A stretch of DNA of 64,000 nt from CAVUWL01 sp963700105 (GTDB lineage Bacteria; Actinomycetota; Thermoleophilia; Solirubrobacterales; 70-9), in NCBI GenBank assembly GCA_963700105.1, contig CAVOWL010000002.1, forward strand, positions 124,001 to 188,000. The letters run 5' to 3'. The first letter of the stretch is position 1, and each line of letters opens with the position of its first letter. This document shows, one piece after another, positions 58,384-64,000 of this stretch. A program made the position numbers and the translations under genes. The notes below the pieces were generated by a model. The model did not search any database. It was not told the DNA's origin and saw only the letters and a list, made by a program, of their open reading frames with translations.

Positions 58384-59339
58384 TGGGCACCTCGACTTCG
58401 CTTGAAGTCGAGGTTCAGCCCCGCTCCCCGTTCCGGCTGCCGCGATCTGGCGGCGAGGACCGTGTGATGGTCATCCGCAGCGGCGTCGCCGCGCGGTTGC
58501 TGCATGTCGAAGGGCGACCGGTCTTGGTGCGGGCCTGGCAGCCGCAAAACGGGCGCGTTTGCATTCGCGCCGAGCCGGTCGATCCGGGCGCGATCGCCGC
58601 TCCCCGCGCCCTCGCCGCGACCTCGCGGACCGCGGCTCAGCGCGGCGAGCTGGAGCGGGCGATCGAGAGAATGCGCTTCGCGCTGGGGGTCGACGACGAT
58701 CTCAGCGAGTTTCACCACCGCTTTCGGCGCGACCCGCTGCTCGGCCCGCTGCTCAGGCGCTACCCCCACTTTCGAGTCTACCGTCGACCCTGGCCCTGGG
58801 AGGCGCTCGCCTGGGCCGTGGTCAAGCAACTGATTGAGGCCGAGCGGGCGGCTCGGATCCAGCGCCGTATCGTCGGTCGCTGGGGAGCAAGGTTGGGCGC
58901 GGACCGCGAGGCTCTGCGCGACGTTCCGGGCCCTGAAGCGATCGCTGGTCGCGCTCCCGCGGAGCTTGAGTCGATGGGGTTAGCGCTGCGTCGTGCGATT
59001 GCCCTGCGGGCAGTGGCCCGCGAGGTCGCGAGCGGACGCTGCGACCTCGCCGCGCAGGCGGCAGATCGGCGACTTCTGGCGGTCCCTGAGATCGGCCCCT
59101 GGACCGTACGGTGCCTCTGTCTCTATGGCCGCGGAGACCTCGACTCGCTTCCGGCCGGCGACCTCGGCTACATCAAGTTGGTTGGCCGCCTCGGCGGCCT
59201 GGGACGGCGCGCCAGCGTCGAAGAGGTCGAGGATTTCTACGCGCCATATGCACCATTTCGCGGCCTGGTCGGCGCGCTCAGCCTGCTCGGGCTCCACCGC
59301 CTTGTTGCGCAGGGGCCACCGCTGCGCCTTGGCGCCTGA
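58380..59339 (+). CDS. DNA-3-methyladenine glycosylase, AlkA-like
   Basis: 319 aa DNA repair glycosylase. The helix-hairpin-helix and catalytic part is clear: LAAQAADRRLLAVPEIGPWTV (HhH), then DLDSLPAGDLGYIKLVGRL with the catalytic Asp in PAGDLG. The N-terminal half has the AlkA-type region (LERAIERMRFALGVDDDLSEF) and WPWEALAWAVVKQLIEAERA. It removes alkylated purines. GTG 58380 or ATG 58383 starts it; no Ada partner is nearby. Confidence 0.9.
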   Translation: MMGTSTSLEVEVQPRSPFRLPRSGGEDRVMVIRSGVAARLLHVEGRPVLVRAWQPQNGRVCIRAEPVDPGAIAAPRALAATSRTAAQRGELERAIERMRFALGVDDDLSEFHHRFRRDPLLGPLLRRYPHFRVYRRPWPWEALAWAVVKQLIEAERAARIQRRIVGRWGARLGADREALRDVPGPEAIAGRAPAELESMGLALRRAIALRAVAREVASGRCDLAAQAADRRLLAVPEIGPWTVRCLCLYGRGDLDSLPAGDLGYIKLVGRLGGLGRRASVEEVEDFYAPYAPFRGLVGALSLLGLHRLVAQGPPLRLGA

Positions 59340-59366
59340 GTCCGCGCCGAGTGCACGGCGGCCTGC

Positions 59367-61715
59367 TTGGACGGAAATGCCGTCAAGGGACGCCTCGATT
59401 TGTCGATAAACGCGCCTATGGAGCGGGCAACAGGAGACAGGAACTGGCCCGAGGAGCAGGTCACCGAATTTCTCGATCAGATCAGCTCCGGCGGTGAGGA
59501 TTACCGCCATCTGGTTGAGCGCCTGCCCGCGATCGTCTACGCCTCGGAGCTGGGCGAGCACGGACGCTGGCGCTACGTCAGCCCTCAGGTCGAGGAGATC
59601 CTCGGTTACAGCCCGGAGGCCTGGAAGTCTGACCCCGGACTGTGGGCCAAACTGGTGCACCCAGAGGATCGCGCCCGGGCCCTCTCCCAGGAGACCAGGG
59701 AGACGCTTGGAGATCGCAACCCGCCGCCTATTGATTACCGGATGATCACCCGCGACGGTGAGGTGATTTGGATCCTCGACGAGGCGGTCCTGGAGCCCGA
59801 CGAGCACGGGGTGCCGATCTGGCACGGAGTCCTCTATGACATCACCGAGCGCAAGATCGCCGAGCAGGAGTTGCAGCGGGCCGCTGCGCAGCAGGCGGTG
59901 GTCGCCCAGCTCGGCGAGCGGGCGCTAAAGGACGGGGACCCGGATTCCCTGATGCGGGCGGCGGTCTCCCTGATCGAAGCGGTCGAGGGTGTCGATGGCG
60001 CCTGCATCTGGGAGGTCGGTCGCGACGGTCGTCGCCTCGGACTTCGTGCCGGTCTCGAGGATGAGGTCAGCGGAGCCGGTCGTCGTGTCTCGGCGGCGCG
60101 AGATTCCCACGCCGGCGCCACGCTTGAGTCCGGCCTGCATGTGATCGTCGCCGACTGGTCGGCCGAGCAGCGCTTTGCGATGCCCCCGGTCCTGCGGGTC
60201 CTTGGCTTTGCGAGCAGCCTCGCGGTGATGATCGACGGCAAAGATCACCCGTTCGGGGTCCTCGACGTCCACTCCAGCGAGCCCAACCGCTTCGGGCCCC
60301 AGGACGTCCACTTTCTGCAGGCGGCCGCAAACGTGTTGGCGGAGGCGATCGAGCGCCACATCGCCGACCAGGCGCTCCGACATCGGGTCCTTCACGACTC
60401 GCTGACCGGGCTTCCAAACCGACTCAGCTTCATCGAGGCCTTGAGCGCGGCGCTGCGGCACGCGACGGCTTCGGGTTCCCCGGTTGGGATCCTCTTCCTC
60501 GACCTTGACCACTTCAAGCTGATCAACGACAGCATGGGCCATCATGCCGGCGACGCCCTCTTGCGCGCCGTCGCCCCGCGGCTGCGCTCTCACCTGCGCC
60601 CCGGGGACCTCGTCGCCCGCTTCGGCGGGGATGAGTTCGGGATCCTGATCGACCGCCTTGCCGATGAGGATGAGGCGATCGCGATCGCCGATCGCGTCAC
60701 CGCGGCCTTCGCCAAGCCCTACACGATGGAGGGCGTCGAACACTTCGTCTCGGCGAGCATTGGGATCGCGGTCGCGCGGCCCTCGGAGCGCCAGCCGATC
60801 AACGCCGATCTGCTGATCCGCGACGCCGACGCGGCGATGTATCGGGCCAAGGAGAGGGGTCGGGCCCGTTGCGAGCTCTTCGACGCTGAGATGCGAGCCG
60901 GCGCCCTGCGGCGGCTTGAGATCGAGCGCGACCTGCGCCATGCGCTCGAGCGCGAGGAGATGGTCCTTCACTATCAGCCGGTGATCTCGCTGCGGAGCGG
61001 CGAGGTCGCTGGCCTGGAGGCGCTCTTGCGTTGGCGCCATCCCGAGTGCGGGTTGCTCGAACCGGCGGATTTCGTCAGCGTCGCTGAGGACAGCGGTTTG
61101 ATCGAGCCGGTCGGGCGTTGGGTTCAGGAGCGCGCCTGCCGCCAGGTCCTCGAGTGGCACCAGCAGCGCCCCGACGCGCGGCCCTTTGACGTCTCGGTCA
61201 ACCTCTCCGCCCGCCAGGTGGCCCACCGCGACCTACCTTCTGTCGTCGCCGAGATCCTCGCCCGCACCGGCCTTGACCCGGTCCACCTGCGGCTCGAGAT
61301 CACCGAGAGCGTTCTGGTCGAGGAGTCCGCGACGGCCAAGAGCACCCTCGATGCCCTGACCGAGATCGGCGTGCGGCTCGTCCTCGACGATTTCGGTACC
61401 GGTTACTCCTCCCTCGCCTACCTCAACCGCTTCCCCTTCGACGCGCTGAAGATCGACCGCTCCTTTGTCGACGCCCTCGGGGTCGAACAGGAGCGCACCG
61501 CGATCATCGAGGCGATCATCGGGATGGCCCGTGCCCTCTCTCTCGACGTGATCGCCGAGGGGGTCGAGAATGAGGCGCAGCTCTCGGAGCTGATGCGACT
61601 TGGCTGTGACTACGCTCAGGGCCACCTCTTCTCCGAGGCCTTGCCGCCCCAGGATATTCCGGCGATGCTGGGCGAAGGGGTATCGCGCTATTCGGGAATT
61701 TTTCCCGGTAGGTAG
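59367..61715 (+). CDS. PAS-GAF-GGDEF-EAL cyclic di-GMP signalling protein
   Basis: 782 aa. A PAS domain at about 45-160 (ERLPAIVYASELGEHGRWRYVS), a GAF domain at about 180-320, a GGDEF domain (LVARFGGDEFGILIDRL near 416, preceded by LFLDLDHFKLINDSMGHHAGD) and an EAL domain with VAGLEALLRWRHPECG near 548, EITESVLVE, LDDFGTGYSSLAYL and VIAEGVENE. Both the cyclase and phosphodiesterase motifs are intact. No transmembrane segment, so a cytoplasmic sensor of light, redox or a small ligand. Start TTG 59367 or ATG 59418. Confidence 0.92.
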   Translation: MDGNAVKGRLDLSINAPMERATGDRNWPEEQVTEFLDQISSGGEDYRHLVERLPAIVYASELGEHGRWRYVSPQVEEILGYSPEAWKSDPGLWAKLVHPEDRARALSQETRETLGDRNPPPIDYRMITRDGEVIWILDEAVLEPDEHGVPIWHGVLYDITERKIAEQELQRAAAQQAVVAQLGERALKDGDPDSLMRAAVSLIEAVEGVDGACIWEVGRDGRRLGLRAGLEDEVSGAGRRVSAARDSHAGATLESGLHVIVADWSAEQRFAMPPVLRVLGFASSLAVMIDGKDHPFGVLDVHSSEPNRFGPQDVHFLQAAANVLAEAIERHIADQALRHRVLHDSLTGLPNRLSFIEALSAALRHATASGSPVGILFLDLDHFKLINDSMGHHAGDALLRAVAPRLRSHLRPGDLVARFGGDEFGILIDRLADEDEAIAIADRVTAAFAKPYTMEGVEHFVSASIGIAVARPSERQPINADLLIRDADAAMYRAKERGRARCELFDAEMRAGALRRLEIERDLRHALEREEMVLHYQPVISLRSGEVAGLEALLRWRHPECGLLEPADFVSVAEDSGLIEPVGRWVQERACRQVLEWHQQRPDARPFDVSVNLSARQVAHRDLPSVVAEILARTGLDPVHLRLEITESVLVEESATAKSTLDALTEIGVRLVLDDFGTGYSSLAYLNRFPFDALKIDRSFVDALGVEQERTAIIEAIIGMARALSLDVIAEGVENEAQLSELMRLGCDYAQGHLFSEALPPQDIPAMLGEGVSRYSGIFPGR

Positions 61716-62710
61716 GAGTTGCTCAACTCCTGGGAGGGCGTGGGGAGCGACTTGATCAGTTCGTTGTCGTGCATCCAGGCAATGAACCTCTGCCACTGCG
61801 CGGGGTCCATGTAGCCGTAGGGGTGACCGGTGGGGTTGGCCCCAAGCAGCGGCAGCGTCGCCTTTATCTCGGCCGCGGTTAGTTTCGGTTCGAGGCTTTG
61901 ATTGGCTTCCAGCACCGCCTTGGTCGCCTCCGCGGGATTCTTGACCGCGGCCGCGGTGCCCCGCGCAAGCGCGGCGATGAAGAGGCGGATCGATTCGGGA
62001 TCTTCTTCGAGGTGCTTGCGCTGGGCGACCAGCACCAGCTCGTCATAGGTTGGCACTCCGAGCCGGTTGACGGGGGTCACGACGGGGTGTTTACCGCGTT
62101 CGCGCAGGTCAATTGCCTCAACGTTGCGATAGCCGCCGAGCATCGCTTGGGCGCTGCCGCCGACCAGCGCCGGCAGCAGCCCGAAGCCGACGTTTACGGA
62201 CTTCACGTTCGCGGGTGAGAGGTTGGCGCGAGCGAGGATTGTCTTTAGAAAGGCGCCCTGATAGGGGATCCCCGCTGTCGCGATCGTCTTGCCGCGCAGG
62301 TCGCCGACTCCGGTGATTCCAGAACTCTTCAGCCAGATCATCGAGGTCAGGGGTTGATCCACAAGCGCGCCCACGGCTACCACGTCGAGGCCCTGCTGGC
62401 GGGCCAGCATCACCTCCGGCTCATAGGAGATCGCCAGGTCGCTTTGTCCGGCGGCCACCGCCTTGATCGGAGCCGATGGGTCCGATGGCGCATTGATGCT
62501 GACGTCGAGGCCGGCTTCGCGGAAATAGCCGAGCTTTTGAGCCATGTAGATACCGGCATGATCGGGGTTTGGATAGAAATCGAGGGTGAGGCTGAAGGGC
62601 TGGGTCTTGCCGGTGACGTCTTCGCTCTTCTCGCCACAGGCGACGAGGACAAAGGACAGTAGGAGCAGCGCGATGAGGAGCGCCAGCGGCGATTTTCGGC
62701 GGAGTCTCAC
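61688..62710 (-). CDS. ABC transporter substrate-binding lipoprotein, NMT1/ThiY-like
   Basis: 340 aa lipoprotein (lipobox FVLVACGE after a basic hydrophobic signal). The mature part begins QPFSLTLDFYPNPDHAGIYMAQKLGYFREAGLDV, a signature of NMT1/ThiY-like binding proteins that carry pyrimidine precursors of thiamin or related compounds, and later has SAQAMLGGYRNVEAIDL and VLVAQRKHLEEDPESIRLFIAAL. It ends overlapping the EAL gene by 28 bp. The permease gene lies 9 bp upstream, so it is the third gene of the operon. The ligand is inferred from family only. Confidence 0.85.
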   Translation of the reverse strand: MRLRRKSPLALLIALLLLSFVLVACGEKSEDVTGKTQPFSLTLDFYPNPDHAGIYMAQKLGYFREAGLDVSINAPSDPSAPIKAVAAGQSDLAISYEPEVMLARQQGLDVVAVGALVDQPLTSMIWLKSSGITGVGDLRGKTIATAGIPYQGAFLKTILARANLSPANVKSVNVGFGLLPALVGGSAQAMLGGYRNVEAIDLRERGKHPVVTPVNRLGVPTYDELVLVAQRKHLEEDPESIRLFIAALARGTAAAVKNPAEATKAVLEANQSLEPKLTAAEIKATLPLLGANPTGHPYGYMDPAQWQRFIAWMHDNELIKSLPTPSQELSNSYLPGKIPE

Positions 62711-62719
62711 CCCTGCTTT

Positions 62720-63472
62720 CTATCGCCAAGTGACGACACGGCGCTCCGCGAGGGCAATCAGGCCGAAGAGCCCGATCGCCATCGCCGCCAGCAGCGCGAC
62801 CGAGGCGAATACCCTGGTGGTTTCCAGCTGGTAGCCATCGGCGCGCAGCAGAAAGCCGAGGCCGGAGGTCGCCCCTGCCCACTCGGCGAACACGGCACCG
62901 ATCAGGGCCACGGCGGCGGCGATCTTGGCGCCGCTGAAAACATAGGGAAGCGCCGTTGGCGCTTCGAGGCGGCGGAAGGTCTGCCAGCGGGAGGCGTTTA
63001 GGGTGCGCATCATCTTGGTCGCCTCGGGGTCGACGGAGCGCAGGCCGTCGAGCGCGTTGACGGTGATCGGAAAGAAGCAGATCAGGGCAACTATCGCCAG
63101 CTTCGGACCGATCCCGTAGCCAAACCAGACGACGAGGATCGGGGCGAGTACGGGCGTCGGCACGGTTTGTGAGGCGACGAGCAGCGGGTAGAAGGCCCGG
63201 CGCAGCGTCTCGGAGAGGTGCAGGGCCATCGCGAAGGCGAGGCCGGCGATCAGCGCGCAGCCGAGGCCAAGCAGCACCTCCTTCAGGGTCACCCAGGCGT
63301 TTTCGGCGAGCAGTGAGCGGTTTACCCACAGCGAGCTGGCGATCTCGGAGGGGGAGGGGACGAGGAATGATTCAAGGTGCAGGGCCCCGGCGATCGCGCC
63401 GTTGGTTGCCGCCACCTGCCAGGCGCCGAGGAGGGCGGCGAGGACCAGCGTGGGAAGGAGCCAGCGCTTCAT
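62720..63472 (-). CDS. ABC transporter permease, ThiX/SsuC-like
   Basis: Permease of 250 aa from the Met at 63472 (MKRWLLPTLVLAALLGAWQVA); the longer frame overlaps the ATPase. Six hydrophobic helices are seen. The EAA-type loop is ALDGLRSVDPEATKMMRTLNA, with FRRLEAPTALPYVFSGAKIAAAVALIGAVFAEW following, as in binding-protein-dependent permeases of the ThiX, SsuC, TauC group. It overlaps the ATPase stop by 4 bp. Confidence 0.9.
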   Translation of the reverse strand: MKRWLLPTLVLAALLGAWQVAATNGAIAGALHLESFLVPSPSEIASSLWVNRSLLAENAWVTLKEVLLGLGCALIAGLAFAMALHLSETLRRAFYPLLVASQTVPTPVLAPILVVWFGYGIGPKLAIVALICFFPITVNALDGLRSVDPEATKMMRTLNASRWQTFRRLEAPTALPYVFSGAKIAAAVALIGAVFAEWAGATSGLGFLLRADGYQLETTRVFASVALLAAMAIGLFGLIALAERRVVTWR

Positions 63473-64000
63473 CCCGACCCTTCGCGCAGGGCGCGCATCG
63501 CCTGCTCCCGCGCTGCGATGAAATCCGGGGCGGTGACCGCGTCGTCGCGATCGCTGACCCGCGGCGCCGGCGCTCGCAGCTCGGCGATGACCCGAGCCGG
63601 TCGCGCCGAGAGCACGACAACCCGGTCGGAGAGGTAAAGCGCCTCCTCGACGTCGTGGGTGACGAAGACGACGGTGCGCGGATCGGCCCCAAGGGCCCCG
63701 GCCAACCACCTCTGCATCTCGGCTCGAGTGATCGCGTCAAGTGAGGCGAACGGCTCATCAAGCGCCAGCACCGGCTTGCCGGCGACCAGGGTTCGCAGGA
63801 AGGCGACGCGCTGGCGCATGCCACCGGATAGTTCCTTCGGGCTGGCCTGCTCGAAGCCATCGAGGCCGAAGCGCTCAAACAGCAAACCCGCCTGGCGTCG
63901 GGCATCGCGACGCCCGAGGCCGCGGTTGCGCAGGGCAAGCGCGGCGTTATCGATCGCCGAGAACCAGGGCAAGAGCAGGTCGCGCTGTGGCATGAAGGCA
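63469..64000 (-). CDS. ABC transporter ATPase, ThiZ-like, 5' part missing
   Basis: Partial ATPase continuing past the window end; 177 codons visible. The signature LSGGMRQRVAFLRTL, Walker B PVLALDEPFASLDAI and the H loop FVTHDVEEALYLSDRVVVL are seen, while the Walker A is beyond the edge. MPQRDLLLPW is the Q loop of nitrate/taurine/thiamin-precursor type ATPases. It is the first gene of the visible importer operon. Confidence 0.9.
   Translation of the reverse strand, partial: AFMPQRDLLLPWFSAIDNAALALRNRGLGRRDARRQAGLLFERFGLDGFEQASPKELSGGMRQRVAFLRTLVAGKPVLALDEPFASLDAITRAEMQRWLAGALGADPRTVVFVTHDVEEALYLSDRVVVLSARPARVIAELRAPAPRVSDRDDAVTAPDFIAAREQAMRALREGSG

Noticed and set aside
1..64000. CRISPR array or transposase
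   Set aside because: No spaced direct repeats of CRISPR type and no transposase motifs were seen on reading the window.

Overview
The window is high-GC, densely packed bacterial DNA with frequent GTG and TTG starts, ATGA/TTGA-type gene overlaps and short gaps. The gene content points to an actinobacterium, most likely a deep-branching one of the Thermoleophilia/Solirubrobacterales kind. Pointers are an F420-type (Ddn-like) flavin reductase, an actinobacterial integration host factor, an actinobacterial-type HemQ, a GAP/Sap family protein, a DUF4235 / holin-X / DUF3618 trio and a YrbE-YrbE-Mkl transporter. The lineage is inferred from gene content only; no rRNA or tRNA gene was found.

1-12.7 kb holds lipid and general metabolism: a family 2 glycosyltransferase, glycerol kinase and a PlsC-type acyltransferase in a row, then a metallo-beta-lactamase fold hydrolase, two SDR enzymes, the Ddn-like protein, small membrane and secreted proteins, a SixA-like phosphatase, a GH114-type secreted protein and a cyclopropane-fatty-acid synthase. 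12.7-14.2 kb is a decayed patch with a frameshifted MMPL transporter remnant and a twice-frameshifted lipoprotein gene. 14.2-17.9 kb has an epoxide-hydrolase-like enzyme, a secreted protein, a thioesterase and an arginase-family protein.

18-25.9 kb is a CoA-linked catabolic cluster: two acyl-CoA dehydrogenases on the minus strand, facing an operon of enoyl-CoA hydratase, acyl-CoA carboxylase beta subunit, BKACE (DUF849), class III CoA transferase and a MerR regulator. 26-33.2 kb has a large cyclase/ATPase/TPR regulator, an SDR, a nitrilase-family hydrolase with a TetR regulator behind a TetR-like operator, the envelope trio and a DegV protein. 33.3-36.8 kb is an iron-sulfur/heme island: ErpA facing FprA-BolA-Grx4, then HemQ.

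36.7-47.2 kb carries a polytopic membrane protein, a fused GT4 glycosyltransferase-flippase protein, cobalamin-dependent methionine synthase, an aldehyde dehydrogenase and a lipoprotein. 47.4-53.7 kb is a tightly coupled operon of two YrbE/MlaE permeases, their ATPase, an MMPL transporter, a thioredoxin-fold protein and a B3/B4-domain protein. 53.8-59.3 kb includes a coiled-coil protein of unknown function, mIHF, a divergent pair resembling serine palmitoyltransferase and a GNAT-type acyltransferase (possible ceramide synthesis), and an AlkA-like glycosylase. 59.4-64 kb has a PAS-GAF-GGDEF-EAL protein and a ThiY/ThiX/ThiZ-like ABC importer cut by the window end.

The most promising points are the possible sphingolipid gene pair, the glycosyltransferase-flippase fusion, the Mla-type permease operon without MCE proteins, the BKACE-carboxyltransferase cluster and the Fe-S/heme island.
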